IMG/VR virus record: IMGVR_UViG_3300025009_000051
Location: 1 to 64,000 of that record
Length of the DNA: 64,000 nucleotides
Direction: 5' to 3' (one strand)
Origin: a virus
Shown here: in pieces, positions 16,645 to 24,436 of the stretch
Position numbering within the stretch: the stretch's first letter is position 1
Layout of the letters: every line of letters starts with the position of its first letter
Position numbers and translations under genes: made by a program
Notes under the pieces: generated by a model
The model's input: only the letters and a program-made list of their open reading frames with translations
What the model was told of the DNA's origin: nothing
Databases searched by the model: none

Positions 16645-17351
16645 AAGAATATAATAATTTATACATACCAGAAGATGGATCTACAATTGAATTGCTTGAA
16701 CCTTGGAAATTAAAAGAAAAGACCAGTTGGGAATTTAAACAATTGAATAATGAAATACCAAGATGGGCAAACAAAGATTTTTCATTTACATTTCCAATAG
16801 GAACAAAGATAAGATTCTCACGTATGTTTGTATATCATGATTCAAATTGCAATATTGATATAAAACATTCTGAATTAAGAAAGATGCTTAAAATATGTGT
16901 ATCAATATCAGATTTAAATAATATTACCAAGTTTAAGGTTATAGATAATTTTAGCAATAAAAAACCAAATCAACCTAAATTTATCTTGACATGGAATTGG
17001 ATTCCTGAACCACATATAGGTAAAGAATTTACTTATTTTGAATATCCAGATGTATATAAATATATAGATGAAAATATTATTGAATATGCAAGTAAAAATG
17101 TTTCTACTTCTTGGTGCAATGAAATTGTCAATGGATTACTTCCTACTGCAAGATTAATATTTAAATCTACAATTAAAAAACAGGAAGCAGAACTATTTGG
17201 ACAGAAGCATATAGAAATTGTCTTGACATTAAGAAGTTTTAAATATGAAATTTTAGACGGGAGCGAAAATCATTTAGGATTTGCTAACAATCAAAAAGGT
17301 GTTAGAAAAATTGCAAGAAATTATGTTGAACAATTAATTAAAACAAAGTAA
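16641..17351 (+). CDS. Hypothetical protein
   Basis: 236 residues, rich in Trp and aromatic residues (WKLKEKTSWEFKQL, WNWIPEPHIGKEFTYFEYP), soluble, ending in a basic helix (GVRKIARNYVEQLIKTK). Translation is coupled to the preceding gene by an ATGA overlap. No family recognised. Confidence 0.5.
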   Translation: MKEYNNLYIPEDGSTIELLEPWKLKEKTSWEFKQLNNEIPRWANKDFSFTFPIGTKIRFSRMFVYHDSNCNIDIKHSELRKMLKICVSISDLNNITKFKVIDNFSNKKPNQPKFILTWNWIPEPHIGKEFTYFEYPDVYKYIDENIIEYASKNVSTSWCNEIVNGLLPTARLIFKSTIKKQEAELFGQKHIEIVLTLRSFKYEILDGSENHLGFANNQKGVRKIARNYVEQLIKTK

Positions 17352-17352
17352 T

Positions 17353-17823
17353 ATGACAGATTCAATAATTCAATTTAAATATTCCGACGATGTTCATATG
17401 GTTGGAATTTATATAAAAAGTGATACACATCAACATACTTTTATTCCGTTGTTATATGATATTGTAAAATCATGCGAATATACAAATAGAAATAGAAGTT
17501 GGTCTTATGTGGTAGCAGAAATTGTGACAAAAATAACAAATAAATATGAATCATTGGTTAGTTTTGTTTTAGAGTCTCAATTTGACCTACGGATGGTAAT
17601 TCATAAATATTCAATCACAATTACAGAAAATATGTATGAAACAACAGAAAATAAACTTTTAGATTTTTGTAAAATTAAGTATATAGATAAAGAACAATCG
17701 TTTGATGGATTATTGAAAGATTTTTATGAAAAAATAATTAAAGAAAATAATAGATATAGAATTACCGAACTTGAAGAAGAGATTAAGGAAAAACAAGAAG
17801 AATTAAAAGAATTATTAAAATAA
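17353..17823 (+). CDS. Hypothetical protein with C-terminal coiled coil
   Basis: 156 residues. The N-terminal about 115 residues are mixed alpha/beta (VHMVGIYIKSDTHQHTFIPLLY). The last 35 form a charged coiled coil (ELEEEIKEKQEELKELLK). It follows 16641-17351 by one base and ends just before a new promoter, so it closes the operon begun at 13365. Confidence 0.5.
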   Translation: MTDSIIQFKYSDDVHMVGIYIKSDTHQHTFIPLLYDIVKSCEYTNRNRSWSYVVAEIVTKITNKYESLVSFVLESQFDLRMVIHKYSITITENMYETTENKLLDFCKIKYIDKEQSFDGLLKDFYEKIIKENNRYRITELEEEIKEKQEELKELLK

Positions 17824-17834
17824 ATTAAAATAAA

Positions 17835-17866
17835 TTTGTTTGTTTCATTTTTTCATTGTATATTTG
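17835..17866 (+). promoter_or_regulatory. Bacteroidota-type promoter (TTTG-N20-TATATTTG)
   Basis: TTTG at 17835-17838 and TATATTTG at 17859-17866, 20-nt spacer. It precedes the broken gene at 17896 and then 18079. Confidence 0.75.
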
Positions 17867-17895
17867 TTTTATAAAAACAATTAAAAACAAAGAAC

Positions 17896-18077
17896 ATGAC
17901 ACATTTAACATTAATCGAAATTTTAGAGCATTTAAAGAACGAGCGAGATGATATGATTTGTGATATTAATAGTGAATGGATCGAAGAACCAGAAAGAGAA
18001 AATTGCAAACTCAATTATTATTATTGAATTCAGCCATTTCTAATTTAGAAGTTATTCAAAATTTAAAAAATAAATAA
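17896..18077 (+). pseudogene. Small gene broken by a 1-base deletion
   Basis: The first frame reads MTHLTLIEILEHLKNERDD... up to about base 18000. After GAAAGAG and a run of A the reading continues sensibly only in another frame (KLQTQLLLLNSAISNLEV, then IQNLKNK and a stop at 18075-18077). One missing A in the run would restore a 60-codon coiled-coil gene with a good promoter and 1-nt spacing to the next ATG. This is either a real mutation or a homopolymer sequencing error. Confidence 0.5.
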
Positions 18078-18078
18078 T

Positions 18079-18513
18079 ATGCAACCATACCTAATACAAC
18101 GAGCAAAATTTAATATTCAAGAAGATAAAAAAGGAATTGATTCAGTTATATCATTGGATTATATGGGTAGCTCTGAATTTGAATGGGGGGGGGCATTACC
18201 AAAATCTTTACTTGGTATAAGAGGAGAAATAAAAAAGTATATTTATTTAGATGTTGCAATAAAAGGTAAAATGATTACTGTATTTTTTAATGGTAATCTA
18301 AAAAATGAAATTGAGCAGTATTTAATCGAACTTTCAGAAAATAAACATCATTTAAAAGAGTTTTCTGCTTTTGATAAATATATTAATGAAGACGGGTATT
18401 TTAAAGATAAGTTTGATTTTTGGTGGGACATTGAAAATAATGTAATGTTCTGGAAAAAGAATTTGGAATTTGAAGAAAAATTTAAATTGGTAATTGTTAA
18501 GAAACCAGAATAA
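18079..18513 (+). CDS. Conserved phage protein with YMGSSEFEWG motif
   Basis: 144 residues. SLDYMGSSEFEWGGALPKSL is a motif seen in small phage proteins; the usual form is EFEWGALP with a single Gly. Here a run of nine G bases (18185-18193) encodes the extra Gly. The rest is mixed alpha/beta with KHHLKEFSAFDKYI. Function unknown. It is followed by a terminator shared with the convergent minus-strand genes. Confidence 0.55.
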   Translation: MQPYLIQRAKFNIQEDKKGIDSVISLDYMGSSEFEWGGALPKSLLGIRGEIKKYIYLDVAIKGKMITVFFNGNLKNEIEQYLIELSENKHHLKEFSAFDKYINEDGYFKDKFDFWWDIENNVMFWKKNLEFEEKFKLVIVKKPE

Positions 18514-18532
18514 GTATTTTTTTAAAAATAAG

Positions 18533-18562
18533 AAAGGATAAAAATTAATTTATCCTTTTTTT
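18533..18562. terminator. Terminator between convergent operons
   Basis: AAAGGATAAA (18534-18543) pairs with TTTATCCTTT (18549-18558), followed by T residues on the plus strand. The left flank is A-rich, so it may also act on the minus strand. Confidence 0.7.
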
Positions 18563-18568
18563 TATCTT

Positions 18569-18763
18569 TTATTCTTCATCCTCATTATCGGAATGTTCTA
18601 CCACATATGCTTTCAATTCTCGCTTAGCTTTCAAATAATTCTTTCTCAATTCATGAAATTTTTCATCATATACATCTTCCCAGCTTGAATATCCATCAAA
18701 ACAATAATCAAACCCTTCTTCCGACATTTTATAATTTACAATATTGAATATATTTTCTTCCAT
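18569..18763 (-). CDS. Hypothetical small acidic protein
   Basis: 64 residues: MEENIFNIVNYKMSEEGFDY, then CFDGYSSWEDVYDEKFHEL and a helix ending in acidic NEDEE. It is 8 nt downstream of the dUTPase on the same strand and is the last gene of the minus-strand metabolism operon. No family recognised. Confidence 0.5.
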   Translation of the reverse strand: MEENIFNIVNYKMSEEGFDYCFDGYSSWEDVYDEKFHELRKNYLKAKRELKAYVVEHSDNEDEE

Positions 18764-18771
18764 AGTTTTTT

Positions 18772-19326
18772 TTAATTTTTATATCCACCCGAATTTCCAA
18801 ATCCTCCTCTATCTTTATCATCTAAATTATCTACTTCTACAAATTTAATTTTAGAATTAAATAACCATCTTAATTTAACATACCAAGGAGCGTTCATGCT
18901 GATTCTAATACTAAATTGGCATATTCGTTCTCCTTCTGAAATTATAGTATCGTTTAAAGCTATGACAGAATATTTCCAGATATCAAATGTACCCGAGTAC
19001 GCATCATCAATAACAGCATAATGATTTCCTTGTATCAATCCTTTCTTTAAAAATAGACTACTTCTTGGAACAATATTAGCTTCAAAATATTTTGGTAATT
19101 TCATTGATACACCAAGTGGAACTAATTTAGAATCAAATTCAGTAATATAAAATCTATTTTCTTCTATACTATTGTATGAACTTTTCATTAAATCAAACCC
19201 AACAGGATATTTTTCTATTTGTTTAGGATAATTTAACTCAATTGTTTCTGCACTTTTTAAATCTATCCAATTTCCGTGCTGTTCAATTTTACAATTCTGA
19301 TTATGATACTTGATTTTTATTTTCAT
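18772..19326 (-). CDS. dut: dUTP diphosphatase (trimeric type)
   Basis: 184 residues. Motifs of trimeric dUTPases are visible in order: VPLGVSMKLPKYFEANIVPRSS (motifs I-II, the last residues being PRSS), GNHYAVIDDAYSGTFDI (motif III, with the catalytic Asp and the uracil-binding Tyr region), ERICQFSI (motif IV) and RGGFGNSG (motif V, the Gly-rich C-terminal arm). The enzyme converts dUTP to dUMP and PPi, keeping uracil out of DNA and supplying dTMP synthesis. An N-terminal extension of about 30 residues and an insertion near WYVKLRWLFNSKIKF before motif V are unusual. It lies in the nucleotide-metabolism operon with RNR. Confidence 0.85.
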   Translation of the reverse strand: MKIKIKYHNQNCKIEQHGNWIDLKSAETIELNYPKQIEKYPVGFDLMKSSYNSIEENRFYITEFDSKLVPLGVSMKLPKYFEANIVPRSSLFLKKGLIQGNHYAVIDDAYSGTFDIWKYSVIALNDTIISEGERICQFSIRISMNAPWYVKLRWLFNSKIKFVEVDNLDDKDRGGFGNSGGYKN

Positions 19327-19335
19327 ATATTTCTT

Positions 19336-20025
19336 TTAGTTTAAAATTTCTATGTATTCTGGTTGAATGTTATCTAATGTATATATTCCATCAATAAAAT
19401 TTGGGTCTTTAAAAAATCTAATATTTGATAATAAATCACTGACTCTCATTTTTAAAATGATTAAAGGTTCTGCAGAATAACTCCCTAAATTTTTAATTAA
19501 TTTTTCTGTATTCTTTAAATCGGTTATAAAATAAATTCTATTTAGATGTTTGTCTCTTTTACTTTTTGATTTTGGATATAATCCTTTTTCTTTTATTTTC
19601 TTAAGATTTATTTCAGAAGTGATATGATAAATAAAATTTAATTTATCTTTATTTATTTCAATATCATATTTTGCTTCTAAGATTAAAATTAAATATTCAT
19701 AGTCTGATAACAATACCTTATTAAATAGTTCTTCATTAAATTTTCTTTTTTGAATATCTTTATTTCCTAAATATTTTATTTGAAATTGAGATACAAACCA
19801 TCCCAAATTATTAATCAAAGGAAATAATTTATCAATATTATCTAATTTAATTATTTTTAATTCTATTGTGTTTTTATCTTTGTCTACTTTAAAAATCTTA
19901 TAATCATTGTTTTGAAGAATAGAAATTGAATTTTCTATAGAATGAGTTATAATTAATCCTTCATATAATTTAGTATTGTTATATAAAGATAAATCAGATA
20001 ATATTTCTTTTAATTTAATTTCCAT
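19336..20025 (-). CDS. ART-fold-like protein, copy A (paralogue of 23678-24436)
   Basis: 229 residues. The C-terminal half holds IYHITSEINLKKIKEKGLYPKSKSK... HLNRIYFI, the YHxT...I...GL.P...RIYF pattern of the KptA/DarT-type ADP-ribosyltransferase fold. The N-terminal half (KLYEGLIITHSIENSISIL, then NNLGWFVSQ) is shared with the protein at 23678-24436, which also matches in EAKYDIE and in DPNF.DG.YTL. An NAD-dependent transferase or RNA 2'-phosphotransferase-like role is possible, but the catalytic Glu is not evident. It overlaps the upstream gene by 16 nt. Confidence 0.5.
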   Translation of the reverse strand: MEIKLKEILSDLSLYNNTKLYEGLIITHSIENSISILQNNDYKIFKVDKDKNTIELKIIKLDNIDKLFPLINNLGWFVSQFQIKYLGNKDIQKRKFNEELFNKVLLSDYEYLILILEAKYDIEINKDKLNFIYHITSEINLKKIKEKGLYPKSKSKRDKHLNRIYFITDLKNTEKLIKNLGSYSAEPLIILKMRVSDLLSNIRFFKDPNFIDGIYTLDNIQPEYIEILN

Positions 20026-20291
20026 TTTCTTGTAATTCTTAAATATTTTGGACCTTTATTTAAATATTTATATTCTTTACCATTATATCCAGATAAAGGT
20101 TTTACCCAATATTGAATACTATACCAATATATAGTTTGAATCTTTCCAATTGCTCTGGCAGAAAGCACTCCTCCTTCCATTAAATCGTAACTTACTGGTT
20201 CATATTTTATAATACAATTTTCTTCACATTTGGTTAATCTGATAAAAAACCACTGTAAGATAATTCTGTTTAATAATTTCATTGGTTTCAT
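20010..20291 (-). CDS. Conserved small hypothetical protein
   Basis: 93 residues: LLNRIILQWFFIRLTKCEEN, then SYDLMEGGVLSARAIGKIQT and IYWYSIQYWVKPLSGY. It is aromatic-rich and may lie at a membrane surface, but has no clear transmembrane helix. This type of protein recurs in phage genomes, role unknown. It begins 32 nt after the RNR C-terminal gene and its end overlaps the start of the ART-like gene, so the three are co-expressed. Confidence 0.5.
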   Translation of the reverse strand: MKPMKLLNRIILQWFFIRLTKCEENCIIKYEPVSYDLMEGGVLSARAIGKIQTIYWYSIQYWVKPLSGYNGKEYKYLNKGPKYLRITRKWKLN

Positions 20292-20322
20292 ATGTTTATA
20301 TTTTAATTTTTAATTAATATTT

Positions 20323-22008
20323 TTATCCGCACAAGCTGGCCCCGCAATCCAAGCATCTAAGGCAACCGTCTGTATAAATTAAATTTGAACTACCACAATT
20401 CTCGCACGTTTGTCCTTTAGCTTCTACTCCATCTTTAACAAATTTTTTCAATATCCTTATAACTCCTTTTTTCCAAGTTGTCATAATAAATTGTTCATCA
20501 TTTTCAAATTTTAAACTTGCTACCAATTTAATTACATATTCCATTGGATGCCGGTGTCGTAACAATGAACTAATTAATTTAGCCATGTTCCAAGCCTCTC
20601 TATCAAATACTCTATTTAATCCTTGCATTATTACTTCATATCCTTGTTTGTCTTTATAAATGAAGTCATACCTACTTCCATGTCCATTATCTTTAATTTT
20701 TTTAATAATGCCTTCTTCTACATAACCTGGTACATTAAAATCATCTAATTTACCAGTAAAAATTTCATATGGATAAGTTTCTTTTTCTGATTCTTTATAT
20801 ACTCCTATAAATCCAATCCATTGTTCTTTATTATTTTGAAACTGTATAACTTTAGCAACTAATTCAGAAGGTCTTCGTTGAGCATTATTTGTAATAAATT
20901 GCTTTAATTCTGGTTTTTCTGATTCTTTATTTATTAATACTCCAGATCTACTTCCGTCTCGATATATGGTAAATCCTTTACAACCTACTTCCCAGGCTTT
21001 TTTATATAATTCATCTACTGTTTCTACTGTTACATCATTAGGAAGATTATGGGTAACGGATAGGCTATGGGAGACATATCGCTGGATTATTCCTTGCATT
21101 TCTACTTTCTTAATCCAATCTATTTCGTTTGCAGTTGCTTTATAGTATGGTGATTTACTAATAATAAAATCTAAAGTTTTTTCATCTATTGATGTTAAAT
21201 CTGGTTTATAATCTATATCGAACCATTTAGTATTTAATTTAAACCAATTTGAATCATACCATTCAACAAATTTAGGATGAAATACATTATACGTTTCCCA
21301 ATAATCTCCGTTTGCATCTGGCTCCGACGCTCTTGTATCTTTATCGTTTGGATTAATTTTTCTTTTTCTCTTATAAGATATATTAAATGCTGGTTCTAAT
21401 CCTGAAGTTGTTTGTGTCATGAGGGAAACGGAACCTCCAGGAGCTATCGTAGAGATACTAATATTTCTTCTACCATAATATGAATGTAGAGTTTTTAGTT
21501 CTTCATCTAAGCCAAATAAGAAATTCATAAATTCATCATCTTCCTCTAATTCAGGAGTATAATCAGGAAATGCTCCTCTTTCTTTTGCTAATATACAACT
21601 TTGTTTATATTCATTTATTGCTTTTATTTCAAATACTTTTTTTGTAAATTCATTTGCTTCGTCTGTTCCATATCTCAGGTTCATCGCTGCTATCATATCT
21701 CCTAATGCGGTAATTCCTAACCCAGTTCTTCTTGCGTTGAGAGCGTTAGATTTTATTTTTTTCCACAAATTAATTTCTGTTTGTTTTACTATGTCATCCT
21801 CAGGGTCATCTTTTATTTTCTTTAAAATTGAATTTATTTTTTCAATTTCTAAATCTATCACATCATCTAATATTTTTTGTGCATATCCAACATGCAATTT
21901 AAATAAATCGAAATCAAATTTAGAATCATTTTGAAATTTATTAATTACATAATTAAATAAATTTATTGATAATAGAATGCATTCAGAAAAAGGAGACATG
22001 CCAATTTC
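20323..22008 (-). CDS. nrdJ: Class II ribonucleotide reductase, C-terminal half (exon 2)
   Basis: From the intron junction this exon encodes EIGMSPFSECILLSINLFNYV and 540 more residues. The family's barrel core follows: RRTGLGITALGDMI, then RNISISTIAPGGSVS and TTSGLEPAFN, and later SHSLSVTHNLP. It ends in a zinc-ribbon tail (CENCGSSN... CLRCLDCGASLCG), typical of B12-dependent NrdJ, which makes dNTP precursors from NTPs. The catalytic Cys and the Gly after it come from exon 1 at 22262-22342. If unspliced, translation could start only at the ATG at 21999, giving a protein without that Cys. The N-terminal half is a separate gene at 24433-25830; joining them appears to need RNA and protein splicing. 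Confidence 0.8.
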   Translation of the reverse strand, partial: EIGMSPFSECILLSINLFNYVINKFQNDSKFDFDLFKLHVGYAQKILDDVIDLEIEKINSILKKIKDDPEDDIVKQTEINLWKKIKSNALNARRTGLGITALGDMIAAMNLRYGTDEANEFTKKVFEIKAINEYKQSCILAKERGAFPDYTPELEEDDEFMNFLFGLDEELKTLHSYYGRRNISISTIAPGGSVSLMTQTTSGLEPAFNISYKRKRKINPNDKDTRASEPDANGDYWETYNVFHPKFVEWYDSNWFKLNTKWFDIDYKPDLTSIDEKTLDFIISKSPYYKATANEIDWIKKVEMQGIIQRYVSHSLSVTHNLPNDVTVETVDELYKKAWEVGCKGFTIYRDGSRSGVLINKESEKPELKQFITNNAQRRPSELVAKVIQFQNNKEQWIGFIGVYKESEKETYPYEIFTGKLDDFNVPGYVEEGIIKKIKDNGHGSRYDFIYKDKQGYEVIMQGLNRVFDREAWNMAKLISSLLRHRHPMEYVIKLVASLKFENDEQFIMTTWKKGVIRILKKFVKDGVEAKGQTCENCGSSNLIYTDGCLRCLDCGASLCG

Positions 22009-22261
22009 CTTTTTTTGTTATAAGTATTATTTTAAAAATACTATCTTAAATTTCTTTAAGTGTCGGACTATATCTTCATTTAAAATGTTAAATGCCGGGC
22101 GCTCGTGTTTGGTTTATTGTTAAAACTACTCACCAATTAGTCTCTGAACCTTATTTGATACTATTATGTTTATTCTCAAATTTTGGCTGCTGATTGCCTT
22201 GTATAAAAATATTTAGGTTTCCAGCAATTCACCCGATGTTTTAATTGAGGCAAAATTATCT
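22009..22261 (-). ncRNA. Group I intron (253 nt, no ORF) in the RNR gene
   Basis: On the minus strand the conserved core appears in order: P-like GAATTGCTGGAAACC, Q-like AATCAGCAGCC, R GGTTCAGAGACTAA and S GAAGATATAGTCCG. A P9 hairpin CTTAAA-GAAA-TTTAAG follows. The 5' exon end UUGUGGU pairs with GCCUCAA inside the intron (one U-U mismatch), giving the U-G wobble at the splice site. The last intron base is G. Splicing joins codons for Cys-Gly to Glu-Ile-Gly, rebuilding the NrdJ active-site context. The intron has no internal ORF; the nuclease at 22302-23579 lies just outside its 5' side. Confidence 0.85.
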
Positions 22262-22342
22262 ACCACAATCTACTGATAAAATAGATTTATCAATATAATT
22301 TTTAATTTTCTGCTTTGAGCGTGTTATTTTTTTTATTACCAT
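22262..22342 (-). other. Candidate exon 1 of the RNR C-terminal half (intein C-end plus Cys-Gly)
   Basis: An ATG at 22342 opens a 27-codon frame ending ...NYIDKSILSVDCG at the intron border, in a different frame from the overlapping nuclease gene. Cys-Gly is the start of the C-extein; the residues before it would be the intein C-terminus. SVD-Cys replaces the usual HN-Cys, so splicing activity is uncertain. No clear ribosome binding site is visible before the ATG. The P1 pairing of the intron fixes the exon end well; the exon start is a guess. Confidence 0.45.
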
Positions 22343-23579
22343 AATAGTATTGTTTAAATTGGTTAAAATTATTAAAATATTTATTTATTGTATCTTCACT
22401 AATTCCTAAATTTTTTGGAATTATTTTTTGAGATTTTAATTTCTTAATTTCTATCAAAAATTCCTGCATTTCAATATTTGGATAGTGAGTAAAAATTTGC
22501 GTGCTGGCGTTCACTAATTTATTTTTAAAAACTTTTTTCACCCTTTCTGGAGACATTGTTTTTCTTTTTGTTTTTCCTGTTTGGAGATTATATTTTAAAG
22601 TGCAACCTGAAGAACAAGTTTTTTTATCATTATTTTGTCTATCTTTAAATTCTTTACCGCACATAATACAATTTTTATTTATTATTGGATTTATATTGTT
22701 ATATTTTTCTTGATTCTTTCTACTTCGTTCTTTAGCCTTTTCAGATAATTTTTTAATAATTTCTGGATTATTTTTATAAGTTTCTTTTATTGCGTCGCCA
22801 ATTTTTTTCCTATATAGCGGATCCTCACATCTTTTTTTAGCCTTTTCTCCAATTAATTTTTTTGTCTGTTCACTGCATTTTATACCATACCTTGGATTAT
22901 TTTCTCCTCTGGTATCGATTTGGATTGTAGCAATATTATTCTTCCATTCATTTACATTTTCTTTTATATTTGGATATTGCTTTAAAATATATGCATAACT
23001 TGTTAATATTTCAAATTCGATGTTTAAAGTTTTAAAATATTTTTTAAATATGGTATATTTTTTTAGCAACTCTTTATTTTTTATTTTTCCCGCTTTTATT
23101 TCGTAAATTTTTATTAATTCATTATCTTTATAAATAAAAATGTCCGGTTTATAATTTAATTTATTAACATGATAAATTTCACATTCTGTTTTAATTTTAT
23201 ATTTGGGAGAAGTATATATGTTTAAATAAAAATTTAATAAATGAATATATTCTGCTTGGCTTCTACAAAAATGCTTATTATTGTGTATTGTCAAATAGCC
23301 GGAATATCCTCTACTGTGATTATTTTTATTTATATTTTCATAAATTTTTCTTTGCTTTTCAATTTCAATTATATATTCGCTTTCAATTAAATTTGTCTTC
23401 AATATCCAATACGATTTTGATAATTTTGTATTGGAGGAATTAATAAATTTTATAATTATCTTTGCTTCATTGTCTTCTATTTTATCAAAATTAAAATATT
23501 CTAAAGTCTTTGTTATATGTTTGTCAAATCCAGTTCTTACAGTCAAATTAGATAATTGTTCAAGTTCAATTTTTGTCAT
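22302..23579 (-). CDS. PD-(D/E)XK homing endonuclease with NUMOD3 and zinc motifs
   Basis: 425 residues. KPDIFIYKDNELIKIYEIKAGK (about residues 157-178) has the PD...E-x-K metal site of the PD-(D/E)XK fold. It is followed by a NUMOD3-like DNA-binding motif (GENNPRYGIKCSEQTKKLIGE) and a zinc module (CIMCGKEF... CSSGC). A helical C-terminus follows. It is lodged between the two halves of the RNR gene, next to the ORF-less group I intron and the intein site. This is the position expected of a nuclease that spreads the whole interruption into empty RNR alleles. A late-type element precedes it. Its 3' end overlaps the candidate exon 1. Confidence 0.7.
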   Translation of the reverse strand: MTKIELEQLSNLTVRTGFDKHITKTLEYFNFDKIEDNEAKIIIKFINSSNTKLSKSYWILKTNLIESEYIIEIEKQRKIYENINKNNHSRGYSGYLTIHNNKHFCRSQAEYIHLLNFYLNIYTSPKYKIKTECEIYHVNKLNYKPDIFIYKDNELIKIYEIKAGKIKNKELLKKYTIFKKYFKTLNIEFEILTSYAYILKQYPNIKENVNEWKNNIATIQIDTRGENNPRYGIKCSEQTKKLIGEKAKKRCEDPLYRKKIGDAIKETYKNNPEIIKKLSEKAKERSRKNQEKYNNINPIINKNCIMCGKEFKDRQNNDKKTCSSGCTLKYNLQTGKTKRKTMSPERVKKVFKNKLVNASTQIFTHYPNIEMQEFLIEIKKLKSQKIIPKNLGISEDTINKYFNNFNQFKQYYYGNKKNNTLKAEN

Positions 23580-23603
23580 ATATATTTATTTAAAATTATT
23601 ATA

Positions 23604-23613
23604 AATAAATATA
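23604..23613 (-). promoter_or_regulatory. Late-promoter-like element for the nuclease gene
   Basis: TATATTTATT on the minus strand, 24 nt before the ATG at 23579. Confidence 0.4.
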
Positions 23614-23627
23614 TACAAAATACCTTT

Positions 23628-23681
23628 TTACAGAAATGAAGCTTGTTTTACTTCAGGTTTAATTATTTTTGTAATTTTCAT
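23628..23681 (-). other. 17-codon reading frame, possible intein C-piece remnant
   Basis: MKITKIIKPEVKQASFL starts in the stop codon of the ART-like gene (ATGA overlap). Its start resembles the first residues of known split-intein C-halves (short basic M-x-K-K-I-x-K-I text), but there is no Asn-Cys end. It may be the left remnant of the C-intein displaced by the nuclease gene. This is weakly supported. Confidence 0.2.
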
Positions 23682-24436
23682 AATTCTATAATTTCAATGA
23701 TTTTTATATTTTTTGGGTGTATATTTTCTAAGGTATAATATCCATTTGAAAAATTGGGATCTTTAAATAATCTATCTATCCCATCAGTATTTATTTCATA
23801 TATCACAAATTTATTTTCTTTAACTTTTAGATATTTTTGTATTGGGCGCCCGAGTAATTTTGCATCTTCTATTGTCTTGGAAAAATAAATTCTATCTGGA
23901 TGAGTAGATATTTTATTTTTTGCCTTTGGAGTTAAACCATATTTTTGAATTTTATCTTTGTTATAATAAGGAGAAATATGATATACTTTATTAGGTATAT
24001 CTACTTCTAAATCATATTTAGCTTCTAACACAATTTGAATATAAGAATAGGTATCGACTAATTCTAATATTTGATTTACAATTAATGCGGACCATTTTTT
24101 TCTTTGTACTTTATCTGTAAGGTATATTATTTTTGCGGGAAACCATCCAAGATTATTTATTGTAGATAATATAAGATTAAAATTAGATAAAATAAATTTA
24201 ACATTTTTTTTATTGATTAATAATTCTATAGTATTGTTTTTTTTAGAACAAGATAAATAATTATAAGTAGAATTTAAAATTCTAATACTGGAAGATATAT
24301 CAGTTGTATGAATTAATCCTTCATATAATTTTTGTACTTTATAATCATATTCCATTTCAGATATTAAACTCTCATCTAAGCAGGATCGTTTAAATCTTTT
24401 CAGCCATGATTTAGTAATATTGGTTTGATTTATCAT
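23678..24436 (-). CDS. ART-fold-like protein, copy B, between the RNR halves
   Basis: 252 residues. Shared blocks with 19336-20025 are KLYEGLIHTTDISSSIRIL, INNLGWFPAK, VLEAKYDLEV, KVYHISPYYNKDKIQKYGLTPKAK with HPDRIYF, and LFKDPNFSNGYYTLENIHP. The H of YHIS and the Tyr of RIYF match the His and Tyr of KptA/DarT-type ART folds; a catalytic Glu is not certain. The start overlaps the stop of the RNR N-terminal gene (ATGA), so the two are translated together. Its place inside the fractured RNR suggests it arrived, or was captured, with the interruption. Confidence 0.5.
   Translation of the reverse strand: MINQTNITKSWLKRFKRSCLDESLISEMEYDYKVQKLYEGLIHTTDISSSIRILNSTYNYLSCSKKNNTIELLINKKNVKFILSNFNLILSTINNLGWFPAKIIYLTDKVQRKKWSALIVNQILELVDTYSYIQIVLEAKYDLEVDIPNKVYHISPYYNKDKIQKYGLTPKAKNKISTHPDRIYFSKTIEDAKLLGRPIQKYLKVKENKFVIYEINTDGIDRLFKDPNFSNGYYTLENIHPKNIKIIEIIEL

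Noticed and set aside
22302-23579. Nuclease gene lying inside the group I intron
   Set aside because: P1 pairing places the 5' splice site at 22262/22261, so the nuclease gene ends 41 nt upstream of the intron.
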